64,000 nucleotides of DNA from Membranipora membranacea (taxonomy: Eukaryota; Bryozoa; Gymnolaemata; Cheilostomatida; Membraniporidae). Made by a program: the position numbers and the translations under genes. The notes under the pieces were generated by a model. That model did not search any database, was not told where the DNA came from, and saw only the letters and a program-made list of their open reading frames with translations. The DNA lies in the NCBI GenBank assembly GCA_914767715.1, contig OU612072.1, forward strand, positions 17,360,001 through 17,424,000, in the 5' to 3' direction. Of the stretch, positions 12,801 through 27,800 are shown in pieces; within the stretch, counting starts at the first letter, position 1, and each line of letters starts with the position of its first letter.

Positions 12801-15800
12801 CAATAATAAATAAATCTCCCTCCAGAGGTTCAAATAGGTATTTGCAGATCCCCACCTGCTGAAAGCACATTAGGGATCAATATGGAGTCCTTATGGAGCA
12901 TTGATCTCTGATCTGCATCCTGGAGGGACAGAATAATCTGAGTAATGGGAAGGGTCATGGTGAGGATGTGGAATGTAGATCCGCTACAGCCGCATCAAAG
13001 GATTGAACAAGTATGTACTCCGTCTCAGGGGACGCTTACAATGACTGGAGAAGCTGCAGATCTCGCTAAATTACCATCTCAAAGATAGATTTTTGTATAA
13101 TTCACTTTGCACTGTTGAGTGGCAACTGGTCGTTTAGATTGGTTGTGAGGGCAGGGTCGAACACAAGCGAGAAGCAAAAGTTTCCACTATGGTAGCCTCT
13201 GTTTGTATCACCGAATGTTGGTGATAGCTTGAGCGATTGGATGTTGAGACTGTGGATCATTCCCTTGACAAAGAGCTGTCAATGTACCCGAATGTGCACC
13301 TGCAGGCCACTTAAATGCACCATCCTTCACACTGGAATCACAATCCAACTGTGAATTGCCTATTAAAATGTCTCTCATCTCTTTGCATGGTGGCACTGAT
13401 AAAACCTCATACACAGCAATTTGAAGATGAAATGGCGTAATAGAACGGATTTGGCTGCAGTCTTACATTCTGGTTGAGAGACACCCAGACCCTCTGCTCA
13501 TCAACAGAGTACCAAGTCTCAACCCCCAGACTCTCCAGACTCCCAGACTCATGCCCTCCGACCCCCTGGCCGGGAAAGAATACCCCTTTTCTCCTCTGAT
13601 TTCTCACCTTACTCACCTGTTTGTGTAGAAATGTTGTTTGGAGTGGAAAATAATCCAGAGATATGAGACCGAACGAAGCCAAGTCTTATACTAGAGGGTA
13701 CGCTGCAGCAGCTATATATCCTTAGTATACTGGATGTATCAGTTATAATATCCTATGCTGTGATCTGGTATATGATGAGAATTATCTCTGCGCGTGATAT
13801 CCTGACTACTACAGCCTGAACCTCCTAATAATAATAAATACAACCGAAGAATGATGTATTTGAATTTATTCCAGCTTCCACTATTCTTGTCTATTCAAAT
13901 GTCTCATATGTTTAGTCAACCCTGTCGCTGCGCTCATACGCCGATCTCCTCGCTGAACTACTATTAATAAAACCCGCCAAACTTAGCTTATTCAAACTGA
14001 GTAATGATAAGGCACCGTACACTACTGGTGTTTGTCGGGATTGTTTGCATTAGAAATAATTGCGGGTTTACATTGTACAAGTATGTTAGGTAGCAGATAA
14101 GGGTATAATTTAAAATATGCAAAGGTGATGTTCACAGATTTAACTGGTATTGTTTAAAGATGGATTATCATTTTAATTAGTGTGCAGTGACATGATTATC
14201 CTGATTCTGATTGCTAATTAAGAGTTAAACAATTCAGATGATCAGAACGAACGCTTCTAGCATTAGAGCAATTTGGCGCTGTATTCTTTGCACAGTAACA
14301 ACAAAATCTTTGTCAGACTTTGTGTGTGACTTAAATTCAATTTGCCCACGCTCCCAGGCATCATGGCCCACGTTGCTTCAGCAAAAGGTTATCATTTTTT
14401 TGCTCAAGTAATAACAGATTAATTTGGTGGGTTAGCAAAACTGCAGCCTGCGGCGCGCCCTGTCTAATACTGGTAGCGATAAAACAAAATTGCATCAAAC
14501 TGAAGAACTGACATGGTGTATGAGAAAAAAGAAGAAATTTTAAATGTTCACATGTTGGTAGCTTGAATGACAATCAGAGGATTTGAGAGGGGGGGGGGGG
14601 ATTCTTGGTTATGCAACTATTGCTGCTTATACAACTTTTGATGCAGTTCTTACCTGCGATGTATCAAGATGTGAAGTCAGTATCCTCAAAAAACAACCAC
14701 TGACAGTCTCACCAGGTTAATAAATGTAAACTTATACAGATGATATCCAGTCCTGCAATGTAAGCTGTGCGCTCACTGATTACACACCTCGCCGCTTCAG
14801 TTGACAACCTTTGAATATGTGCGCCAACTTAGTACCAATAATATATAACAGCCTATAGCAGCCATACTCTCCTCAAAATACATGTTATCTAATGTCAATA
14901 ACATTCCATCACTGCTTATATATTATCAATAATACAGCTTAATATGGTGCATGGAGATGGGGCATTATTGGGATCCCCATCTCAATTGCTGCAAAGGCCT
15001 AAGGCTATCAATTTTTTTGTCAGGTGTAATATTTTCAGGTTTCAGGTTTTCTTTCAATGTTCAGTGTTTGAATTGTATACCTGATTATATTTGTGCATGT
15101 CACTGTATGACTCACAACATACTTGTGCATTTATTAACGCAGATGTAAAAGTTTGACGCATGAATAATAATACATAATGTATGAATATATAGAATAATTC
15201 TTTCTTCATTCTGGTTTATCGGGTCTCCTGTGTGTGATCTTATAAGATGGAGGCAGGATTGATCTAATGAGGTGAAGCGCCTTGTTCACAAGGCCATATT
15301 TGCACAAAAAGTCGTGGTTGATCATGATGATGTCAAACTTGAATGATATAATGACCAATTCATCTAAACTGTCAGTCTAGTTTTTCACACCAAAAACATC
15401 TGATTTTGGTAACCATCCATTATGCCAAGATTTTATTGGAAAGGCTAATTGTTCCATCAACCATAATAGTCAAACTTAAATGGTGTATATTCACTGATAT
15501 ATATTATATGGATGAGGGGTAGCTTGCCTGAGTTCTTGAACGTTGCTACTGGGACGTCCATCAATGCATAACATAAAAGCTGGCAGATTTATAGCTTTAT
15601 CCAGATCCTGACACAAAGCATTATACTTTGGCATTTCTCCACAAATAGCCATGCTATGTATTGTTTACCGCTGATCCATGAATCCATATCAACGGGTGTA
15701 TTACATTATGATGAACTAGTTCCAGGATTTAGAATCCCTTTTGAGACTCAGTACTGGGGATTCCAGATTGTATTTGGGACGAAAGTCACTTAATCATATT

Positions 15801-18800
15801 AGGCCACTGAGGAACTACACCAGGTGAAGTCAGAGATAAAACACACTATTGTATACAACACTACCTAATACTCAGCAAAGCACCTGTATAAATATCATAT
15901 CATACTACTGTAGGTAGGCGTACAGTGATTAGGAGAGTAAATAATAAATGATAAAGTAAAAAGTACAGGTTACCTACCGCCAAACCAATCTTCTACCCAT
16001 TATAGAAGCTGTAGTAAGTAAGTTTGTGCATAGTTGAAAATTTCATATACATTATACTCGGAGTTGCATATAGGGTATATAAAATGCATATGCAGATCTT
16101 TACACTTGATATACAATATATTCAAAGTTGCATATTTGATATACAGTAATGCAAAGTGTGTGTTTTGTTTGCAGATCTAGTTTTTGACATGGTAATGTAC
16201 CAGCGAGTTTAGATCTATACTAGGTACTTTTTGTATAAGTTAACCTAATGATATCGAAGACACTAAATACTCGTAGTTATTGACGATACTATACACCTAC
16301 CTATACACTGCCACAGAGTATAACATGTTAGATCATCTGAATGTGTAATATGAGTATGGATTATTGACATAAATCAGATACAATTCACAACACAGAAAGT
16401 GAAATGAGACTTAATCTTTCAAAATCCTCATACTTGACAGCTTAGTAAAAGGAGCATAGTAAGTAAATTGGAACTTACTGCCCAGCCTGTCATCAAGGAG
16501 TTGAGACTGTCTCTAACTCATTGTTGCCATGAGCCGAAGATTGAAAACTCGCAGCCTCCCCCAAAATCTTGGGTTACGGTATATAAAGAGCCTGCATGAC
16601 AATATAGGAAATTTTATGTATACTGGATATGTCTGAAAATTCTGAGTTTGCAGTCATGCTAGTTGCGAATTTACCGTTTCGATTGTAGCTGTATACTGAA
16701 ATTAATTACAGGCTTTTTAATAACAAAACCAGATCTTTTTTTCAACTGAATATGAGCAGTAACTGTTTGATCCAATTGCACTGAACGCTACCATGGATGA
16801 TATGGCTTTGCAGAAATGTCACCCTCACTGAGTTCTGCAACAAGCAAATAATAATGACCCTGCTGCACAGTGAGTCATGTTAGAAAATGGGGAGAAAAAA
16901 GTCTCCCTCCATGTTTGATCTCAAAAATAAGTACTTATGTAGTCATCGATTTATAATAGTTGTTATTATGTTTAATGAATTATTATTCTTATACCTACCT
17001 TGCAGTATTTTGGCAACCATAATTCAAAATTGTTAATAGGAACCACTTGGGGAAGAAGTTTTCTCCCGGAAATATTTCAAGGCAGCAGCTGTAGTGACCA
17101 TGCATCATCATGACTAAGATATATAGGGCTGGGCAATGCTTAGGTAAAAACTGTAGCGGTACAATACTGACGTACATTTATCGAGTACCAATATTACTGT
17201 GCTCCGAAAAACTACAAAAAAAATCTGAAAATAAACCTACCAACAATATGTGCGATATTGCATTTTCCCTCATATTTAACTATAAAATTGCATCAAATGT
17301 TCACTCACAAATTCCGTTTTGTTTTCAGCTTTTACCGAAATATTATTAAAGATTTAGGGGTGATCTTATGGTTACAGTTCAGCCCTAAAAATAAATAATA
17401 ACAACTTGCCACATATTTATAAAAGCGATATTGCTCTGTTGACTTGCGATACCTTCTGTATTCACTTTTACAAATGAGGCAAAAAGTGAATAAAAGAAGG
17501 GGTTGAGAGCTTTCCCTCAACCCATGTTAACATATGAGTCATGCATACCTAAATATTACCATTACACGAACAGCTCATGCATTAATAATACCATCAGTAT
17601 ATGTAATACAATATGGATATAACGCAAATAATTCAGCTAGGAGAAGGCCGAATAAAGCGTTATTCAGGTCTGTGTCTCCCTTGTTTATTTTGAGACTGTA
17701 GGATAAAATGCAGCATCCCTAAGGTCTAGAATCCGGCATAAAACCCAATCAATCACCAAAAAAACCTCTTGGTTCAGAACCAATTTATGCTGATTGGACA
17801 TAAATTTTGAAATAAAAAAAACCGTTTTTACTCCCCAATAACCTTGATGAGTCCTCTACTATGGATAGATCTGAAAGCTCTGCCCATCTCCTTTGCTGGA
17901 ACCGATCAAATGTTTTAAGAGTTTCAGTTTCGCCCCACCGTCAATATTGGACCGTATGACAAGTACTTGCATAATTTGTGAAAAATAGGGAAGTTAGCAA
18001 CATTAGATCTAATAGGTGCCAGAACAATACTTTTCAAATCCAATGGGTTATCAGACTTCGATACTGGTCCAGATTTATAAAAAATTGAGAGAGAGATTTA
18101 TGCTCGGCTGCAAATTCCAATACTCTGGGCCATTGGCCCACTATATCAGCAGTAAAGAGATCCTCGAGAGGGTGCAGGAGAGGTTACTTGGGCCGGGTTG
18201 GGGGGGGGGGGTCACTAACCATCAAGTGTATGGCTCGATCTCGCTAACTGAGCCCTAATGTGTACTTCATAGTGTCCACACTTGCCAAATCTGATCACAG
18301 CCAATATGGTCTGATGCTTTGATATAATTCATGATTTATTCCCGCCTAAGGGTGGAAGCCAATAAGTGGGCTATCAAATCATTAGTTTCCATTCCTATAA
18401 AGCTGTGACAAATGTCCGCTCTGAAGTGAAAGTGACTTGGCACACATACTTGTTTTATCAAAAGCCACAAGGATAATGCTGGAGATCAACCTCTGTTTTC
18501 TTACTTGGATTGCCCCTTTTTGCCATTCAAAATTGCCGTTTTGTGCCAAAATTGATGCAGTTTTCATCTCAGTGCATTCTGAATTGATTCATTTACTTAC
18601 TATCAACATAACAATAATATTTTATGAGGATTTTGATTCAAGACAACGTGAAAAATGGACATTTATGATGTGTTCAATAAAATAAATATGCCTATTTTCT
18701 TCAAAATAATTGCTCTGTTTGTTTACAGCATATCGACTAATATCCGGATCTTGGTACCCGGAGCAGGACTAGGACGATTAGCCCATGAGATAGCTCGCCT

Positions 18801-21800
18801 AGGATTTACATGTCAGGGAAATGAGTGGAGCTTCTATATGCTCTGTGCATCTCACTTTGTGCTCAACAGGTAATAATACAGCTATAACTCAAACTGTGTC
18901 AGGATAGCTGGTAGTAGCATTACATTTCATTATCAACCACTTTTCCCACCAATAGGAAAGTAGTTGATAATGAAATCCTACTACCAGCTATCCTGGCATT
19001 TTTTGCACGCTTAAACTACCGTGTATGTGTTCAGGACTTCAGGTAGATCGTGGGTTCAAATAGAGCACAATTCCCATAGCGCAAACTGTGATCTGGAATT
19101 CCCAGGTTGCTCAGGTCAGACTCACATATTATGTCCAAATTTGACTGGGAATTCCATGAAAGTTGCATTGTGGGATACACATGTTTATGTCTTATTGATT
19201 TAGTATGCCCAACTGACCTCTGTGACGTAATCTCTACCTGAAGTCTGATTCGATCATTAGAGTATTGAGAGTTGAGGCAGAGATTGAACAATATAGCATT
19301 ATTTGAAATTTGTATATTTACTATCAGATTCTAGGCACTGTTGCTAGGTGCAGTCCTGATTTTGTTCCCCACACTGCAGTGACCTTGACCCTCCCATTTC
19401 TGACAGTTTTCCAAGTTTCTAACTTTAATTTATCTCGATTGTCAGTTTTACAATTAATTCTTGCCCCACAAAAGGAACTATCAAATTAAGGACACAGCCT
19501 AGTGACTAAGGTTATTCAGGTTGAAACTTGGCCGGGTGATTGCAATATTATATCGTTTAAAATCAGACATCGATATCAGATACCATTAAAATCAGACATC
19601 GATATCAGATACTGTTAAAATCAGAAATCTGACAGATCTAATTGATATCTCATAGAATACTCTCATCTACTAACATAAATCACCCTCTTGTGTCGGATTA
19701 CGATTATCCCATCAGCCACTAGTAAAAGTTCTTACATCCTGGACGGACAGCGGTCTGATGTAATGATTGTTTTGGATTCTCTCCATATAAGGGAATAGCA
19801 CATATTTCACCTTGAAAATCTGGCATGGAAATAATAAATCTTTTCATGAATCATTGGTCTTAACGAGAAAAGAGAAATCACAACATCTAATCTGTCCATT
19901 CTCATTATCTGTAGTATTTATATCAGGAACAATAATAACCTCAGCTAAAAAGTGTAAGAGACAATGAAACATGGCCCTGATTCACCACTTCAGGGATAAT
20001 AGCTGCATGACAGACCCAATCAAACCAGAAGTCCGGAGGGGACTGTTGTGATATTGAGGTCTTAGTTCAATTCCTGGCGTTGGTAGTCAAACCTGATTTG
20101 GTACTGGCACACCATTCATCATAGCCAGGTCCTTGCAGAAAGGGGCTAAAAATACCAGAGGTCCACTGCATGCAGTAATAGACCAACCTCTGCCTCTTCA
20201 ATATAAAAAGTAGCCTGAATTCCTATATATAGGGTTTTTGCATAAATACCATTGGTCCCAGCATCTGTAAGCTAGACGGAAAAACTCTCTCTGCATTCGC
20301 ATTGAAGACTTAGACTATACAAACAAAGAAGCTATCCTCAAGGTTATCGGATGGTAAGGTTTGTGATTGATGTTTCCTCTTTAAGGGTTGCACCAAGGTA
20401 CCTACAAATATTAGCACTAATGAGAGGAAATTACAATATGAAGGAAATTTCATTAATGCGATAGTCTGCGCATATTTAATAATTTACATGTTTGGAATTG
20501 ATGCCTGTCTCAGTTTGTTGCATAGACTTAACAAAAGATAATTTTTGCAATTTAATTTATAATTAGGGCTTTGGAACTATTTTTTTGCTCAATTAAAAAC
20601 TATATTTAGATATGGTGATATATCAAATTTATGTTTCAACAGTGATGCAGGGTCACATCAAATGGAGATTTATGACAACAGATTGATACAGGATTTTGAC
20701 AGGGTTGTCTTCAACCTTACATATTTTGGTAGTTTTTATGTCATTAAGCTACCAAAACAACGTGAGACCTCTATGGATTTTAAAGAATAATGACTGAAAT
20801 TGTCCCAGAAGAAGTCTGCGAGTGACTTTCATGTTTCCAAGAATAATTTTCCTATAGGTCCAAGCAAACTTAAATTGACATCTGGCTGTTAATTTAACCG
20901 GAGTTTGATAGGGCTGTATTTTAGAAACTTTCACTGCGATATAATATGGTAATTTTATATCTTCATTATAATATTGAAGCTATAAAAGTAACAGACATAG
21001 TCTTGATTATTAACGTGCAACTCATTATAATACAAAGATATCTTCCTGTGTCCTTGTGGACCACAGTTTTACAAAGTTACCATTAGGGCTGGCGGTTACT
21101 CAATATATACGTATTGGATGTTCCAAGATTTGTTATCAAAGATGAAAAGTTAAAGAAGCTGCACACTGACTATGTTGGCTTATAATGGTAGTCTAAGTTT
21201 AACCTACAATATTTAACAGTTTAACAATCAATATTTCTTCTTTTCACAACTAAACTACAAACAGGCCCTGATAATAGAACCAAATCTGGTATCTGGTGGC
21301 GCTCTTAGTACCTAGATCAAGTCTGATCCAATTTGCCCACATTCCAGTGATTCCCATTTAGCCGGTGAGCCGGTGGCAGGCAGAATTTTGGATCATGCTC
21401 GATCTAAGAACTTCCTATCTGGTACCAAAGTGACTGATAAAGTCAGTGTGCTTCCAAATCTAGTTCAAATTCTAGTGCATAGTAATAAATAGATTTAAAT
21501 ACACTGAGTTGTGAATTTCTCTGTTTCCTGATGTCTCCAAGCCCTAGTCCATGTGGATAACTCAGCTGGTGTGTAACGATTAGCTGGATTGGGCGCTGGT
21601 ACCTCATTAACATGACAGGAAAGAATTTAGTTTGTCTTCATTCAAACAAAGACATTGTTTTGTATTGTGGTTTTCCTGCTGGAGTTAGAGTGACAAGCTT
21701 TTTTTATCAGCTGAGAGCACTTGAAATTATTTTGCAATTTATCACATCTTGTATTATTTCGAATATAAAGAAATCATATTATTTATTTGGCTCTGGCAAG

Positions 21801-24800
21801 CAGTTTGTTTGGAAAATGGTCTTCTCATGTTGAAACAAAATGCTCAAAACTGAAGCTTGCAAAAGAAGTAAAAAAAAATTAAGTAATCTCAATCTCAATT
21901 ACTTTGTTCTACTCTGCCAAACCATGTACTTGAATAAGGTGTCCAAAGGTCAAAATGAGAGCTGAAAGATGGTGCGGCGCACACAGCCATAAACTGGGAC
22001 AAGTAAATAAATATAAGAGTACCTCTCCCCCTGATATCTCAATGAGTCAGAGGTAGTTGATAACCTAGCTGATTGCAGACGCTGTTCTGACTACGGGCGG
22101 TAGCTCTACCCCTAACACAGCCGCCTCTCGTTCTCAAGCTAATAGATATATATTGTTATTATCCTCTTCATATACCTCATATGAGCTGTATCCGCCGAGA
22201 CTTACCTTATCTTGTAAGTGTGAGTCATCTCTGAGAGTGTACATGGCGACAGAGTGAGATATACAAACTACTCAAGTACTAATCATGTCTCTGTATTATG
22301 TGATTAACTCTGCTCTAGGTGTGAATTTGTCTAAATGAAGTTTACATATCATGTTACATGGGCGGTGTGAGCTGTGAGTCAGACAATCTAACTCTCAAGC
22401 AACCATAAAATTTCATTTTCATTACCGAAAATCTGATATACAGGAATATATGGGAATGCATTAAAAAGGATACGGAGACTGACACTCATTCTTAATGGCT
22501 ATTGATGGTTAAACTGAAAATGTTTCCAGCTATAAAATTCATATCCTGTTCCAAATTTGTGACTCTGAGCTACAACTATGTCCACTAATCAATTCTGCAT
22601 ACAAGAATTTGGCTGCAGTTTCACACTTTGAACGATAGAGCTTCTGCAAGGCACTCATATCACAGAGTAAACGGTGACATTTTATCCTGGATAACATCAA
22701 TGCAAGGGAGGTGACCAGCCTCTTAAGGTTAAAATACAAAAATGTTCCTGTACATGTAACCAATAGCTTACAAATGGAGACACAGATGTTCTCCAGACCA
22801 GAGTCCAAACCAATAACTTATTGTTAATCAGTCTAGATATTATCTGTCCAGTTATGTGAAGTGACCAGAGCGAAAAAATCACAATCTCATCTGATATTAT
22901 ATTTGATGTCATTCAATCCTTAAAATAACTTTCCTTTGTATTAGGTCAAGTTCAAACTAAATTTCCCGCATTCCAGTTGATCCCATTCTACTGGGGAGCT
23001 GATGGTGGCTTAAAATCCAAAAGAAGGATAATTGGATCTTACTTTAATAACTCCCGTAGTATGATTTGAATATGGCGGTTGCGTTGCAGCTGCTATAAAG
23101 GACCCAAGCCATGTCTGGAAGTGGAACCATCACCAAAGATAGAACATGTCAGCATATCTAGTCTTTGTGACACGGGCAAAACCGCCATAATTAATTCTAT
23201 AAAAACTAAGATATGCAAGGAATTTAAAAATGCCAAAAAATTCATTCATTTATACATTCAAAGTAGCGTCTTTTACGTGCTTTCTAATGTCTGAGTAATT
23301 TCTGTCTGGGAACCACAAGTTTCTCAGTCAATTATTCTGGTAGGAAATAAATAAATCTGTCTTGTTACAAATTTCAATATTTTGAATCGACCTCAAAAGG
23401 TTTGAAGGTCACTGGCATACATGACAAGTTGCAGACCCAGATATCGGGAGGTCTCGGCGGACCAACTCACCACCCGTAGTACCGCCCTGTGTCCGCAATT
23501 GCGCGTGCAGATTGGTCCGTGTTTGTCATATTTTTAAACCAAAATTGAGCGTTCATATTATGGATGGTGTCATTTCAATTGATTTTACAAATGATATAGT
23601 TGTACAAGTAGCAATGGTGAAGCAAATACATAGATATGTTTATGTTATATGAATGTACGAAAACATGGTTTCCCCTACAAAACGAAGCTACAAAAATTCT
23701 CTGGGTGAAGGAGCTGAAAAAAGGGAGGAAAAAGGGAGATAGGGAGGGGGTGAAATAAAACCTCTAAAAACTGGGAGGCTCCCTACCAAATAGGGAGACG
23801 TGTCCGGTATGGTCACTGGTCTCAGGAGTCTATCTTGCGTAGTAGTGATTATTTGAGACTATTATGGACACTTTGAAACCCTGGGTTTGTCGATTGGAGG
23901 TAGTGACATTTTATTAGTAACCATCTTCTATCCATATTGATAGTTTAATCAAAGATGCCACTACCACCACCTGACAAAGTTTAATAGTTTGATCTCAAGG
24001 TGTAGTCCGACGCCGATCATAACTACTTTGGTGTTAGCTCAGATAGTCATGTATATCTCTTTCTCTTACAGGTGTGACAGAGTAAATCAGTATACATTAT
24101 ACCCATGGATACATCAGTATAATAACCATAAGACTAGAGATTCACAGCTGGAGGCCTGTACGTTCCCTGATCGTAACCCCAGTGATATGCCTCATGGATC
24201 TAACTTCAGTATGGCTGCCGGAGACTTCATGGAAGTCTACACTGACCCTGGTATGATAGACTCCACATCTCATAGGTTGAAGCGAGATAAAGTCAAAGAC
24301 CAGTCAACGATCTCCGTTGGGTGATCTCATTTGGTTATATTGTTTGGTTACTTTGTTGGTATTCTTGCGTATAGTTTAAAGTTTGAATTAGGCAATATAA
24401 AAACTTCAATTTTAAACTATACGCAAAAATACCAACAAAGTAACCGAAAATGACCCATTGTAACAGCCCAATTGGGATAACCCAACAAAATGACCCAATG
24501 GAGACCATGTGGTCTTTGACTTTATCCCGCTTCAAAATATGCAATAAAGCTTCCCTTACTGGAGGTTTGGTATGCTGGGTAGGACGTCAACCTTTCCTCT
24601 CAGACCTATTAATGGACCAATTACTGACCTAAGAGAAGACAACCGGATCACAATGCTGATACAGGTGGTTGTCCGGTTATTTGTTGTCCTATTATAATAG
24701 CCTCTGATCTCCATACTGACCACATTGTATGCTAAGTTCTCAAGCTGATTTTGCATAAACTATGTATAAGCACAAACTCTGCACAGCCCATTAATCAAAA

Positions 24801-27800
24801 TTATGGAACCAGTAACTGCATGATAAATAATTCAAGAGTAAATTTTTGTACCACTGCCAATTTCCCAATTTAAGATACACTCTATATATGGGAGGCAATG
24901 ATTGATGAGGATAGCTTGACACACTAGATTTAATAGTTGCTGTGTTTGGTATTTTATCCTGGAGCAGTCCTTTTACTGACTCATAACCACAGATAATGCT
25001 CCTTCTCTCCTTCCACATTCCCTCCACATCAGCTGGTGACACATTTATATTTGGTTTGTTTTGGTTTATTATTTTGTTTAAATGTTTGTCCGCACTCTTA
25101 ATGAATTGTTGCCGTAGCACTGAAAACGAGGCAGAATGCATAATCTACAATTTGAGTCTGGTCTCGACCATGAACACCTTTCATCCATCTATTGTCACCT
25201 CAAAAGCTATCCCTCCAAATTTTACCTCAATAGCCAGTAGCCTGTTGTTCGTAGTTCTCATGCTGGCAGGCGGACAGGGCTGGAGCGCTAAGGTCTGGTT
25301 CCCAGGCAAATGATGGCCCAGACTTGACACCGATTATTTTGACGAGCATCTTGTATTTCATCCAAAAAAGTTTGGGATCACCTGATAAAAGGGAAGCAGT
25401 ATATTACGTAATGCTGTGAAAGATCAATGTTATTGCCAAGTTTATTCCGTCCAATATCCTTTTTCAAATTAATGTGTCTAGTAACCAATATTGACAGCCG
25501 AAATTTGGCAGGCAATTTGTTGTTTTTCTGTCATAATTTACCAAAATGTTTAATGTACTATCTCAGTATTGTGTGAATCTATTGCACATCAACTAAAAAA
25601 ACTAACCAGAACTAATCAATGATATAGCTACGAACTGAGTACTATTTTGTTAACAGATTCTGATGAGAACATCTCCAGATCTCCATACATGTCCATGTAT
25701 GGAGATCTGGACACGTTCTCATCGATACATACTAGTAAGAATTTAGCTCCAAGGGTATTTTTGGTCACCCTCCAAAAGAGAGACAATCAATTTTCTACCA
25801 AATCATCATCTTTACAGTTAAAGATTACGCCGTGCCTCAGCTGACTATATTGCCTGTGTTGGCAGTAGTCACTGACATGAACATCGATTGTCTTCATGAT
25901 TAATCTCACCTTCATCTATTTACAGACTCGTGGAATTGTGTGGCTACAGTGTTCTTCATAGACACTGCTCACAATGTGATAGACTATGTGGAGTCTATAT
26001 ATAAGATACTACAGCCTGGTGGCTGCTGGATTAATCTAGGTATGAGTGTTCTGTATGTTATATTGTCTGGTGCACCATCAGCTCATAATATATATAATAT
26101 GGGTTGATGGTATTATGGTTTTCAAAAAGTTAAATTTAACTCATAACGGAAAAAAGGAAAAGCAACTCCTAATAACTTCCCTTCAACAACTGAAATGACT
26201 TTTAATTAAAGATGCCTGAAAACTGTGCGAAAATCCGCAAACCAATTAAACCATCAGCGTAGGTACTGAGATAATTCATTAGGGTGATACCCCAGCTGTA
26301 ATATGACTGACATAAACACATCTCATGATCAGCCTGAGTTGTTACATTTCGTTAGTGAGAATTTTTATGGCTTAGGAAACCAGCTCAGGATTTCCAGCTA
26401 GGATATAATGAAGCCATAGAAGTTCTCACCGGTGCATCATAACAACTCAGTCTGAACCTAGAATGTGAGGTGTGTTTGCGTCAGTCATATTCCAGCTGGG
26501 GAATCAGCTTATAGGATATAAAATCAAAACAAACTTCAGCTGAGAAGTTTTTGAAAATAAGCACAATGCCAAGTTATTTTTGACATCTTAGCAACATAAC
26601 ATTATGCCTCCTGGAAACTGATGTCTTGTGACTGAAGTGGTGAGTCGCAATCTAATAAAAAACTTGATGACAAGGATATATTTTTATGCTGATTAAGCAT
26701 CATGTGATGGGTGTCAAACTGACATGAATTAAAGGACAGAAATAATTAAAAGAGTGGTGGTACATTTTTAGAATCTATGTGCGTTGGCAAAAACTGTGCG
26801 GAACTTTTTAAGGATTTTTTTGCCACATTTGCGGTCAAACCTTGAAATATTATGCTGGGGCTTGCCATTCTATGTATTCCCAATACAAAATTAGTGATAA
26901 CACATGTGCAGTGTTTTTTCACTTTAATTTTTGTTGTTTTAAAGAAAGATTTGAGTTATGGCTAACCCAACTCAACTTGGTTCTTCTTTCTTCGTGGCTC
27001 CTAAGGTTGTTTAAGTTCTTGCCTTGCATATTCAATCTGTGCTCTCGATCATTATTTTGATGACACCCCAAGCAAACCATTTGCCATTACATACTTGTTT
27101 GCTTGGGTTATATATACTTATATATATATGATATATATGATATATATGTATATATCCTTACCCTGTTCTGTAATCTACAACTACATAACTAGATATAATA
27201 TGTATATATGTGTATATATGCCGTGTTATTCTCTCTGTGTACAGGTCCACTACTCTGGCATTACTCTGATACAGTAAGTGAGCCGTCTGTGGAGCTGAGC
27301 TATGATGAGATCAAGGAGGTCATCACCGCTGTCGGCTTCGAATTCATTGTAAGTTTATTAGACAGCAAAACTTTGTGTAAACAGCAAATTAAAGACTTGA
27401 GCATGTTGTTGGGACACTTTATAGCCCTTTTTCCATGCTGTCTGTTGACAGATTTGATTATCAAGAGGGGGAGGGTGAAGGTTCTTGCAGACTTGATATT
27501 CAGCGCCCCAGCACTCCCATGGGGCAATGACCTATAACGGATTCCATAAAAAGAAGTTATCCAGCTCAAAGCCACTACCAATAGTTTTTACCACTTGTTT
27601 CGGCTAAGAATTGGCCAGTGTCTTTTATTTATGGGCAATTTGCACTGGTTTCCACTTTGAAGACTTCTAAGAAACTGGTGATTTTTAGATACCAGTGCCA
27701 GTCATAGATTACATTACATTAATAAATATGAGTCATAACCGGTCTCATATTTTCGCTGAGTTTTTGGCTGCAAGTTTTTAAAAAATTTTCTCTGACAAGG

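Larger units (their letters stand above)
9883..18728. other. CARNMT1 intron 3, right part
   Basis: About 8.8 kb of intron upstream of the ROR start. It contains a SINE at 10000-10180, a run of 12 or more G at 14588-14600, AT-rich quasi-repeats near 16040-16150, another G run at 18201-18211, and the candidate ROR leader exon. I see no other coding exon. Confidence 0.5.

Noticed and set aside
13407-13682. Minus-strand 91-codon open frame
   Set aside because: It has no ATG start (begins at TTG) and no recognisable content; only the donor inside it is of interest.
27208-27581. Long frames on both strands over CARNMT1 exon 7
   Set aside because: They are read-through of exon 7 into intron 7 and its antisense shadow; the strong donor at 27349 ends the exon.
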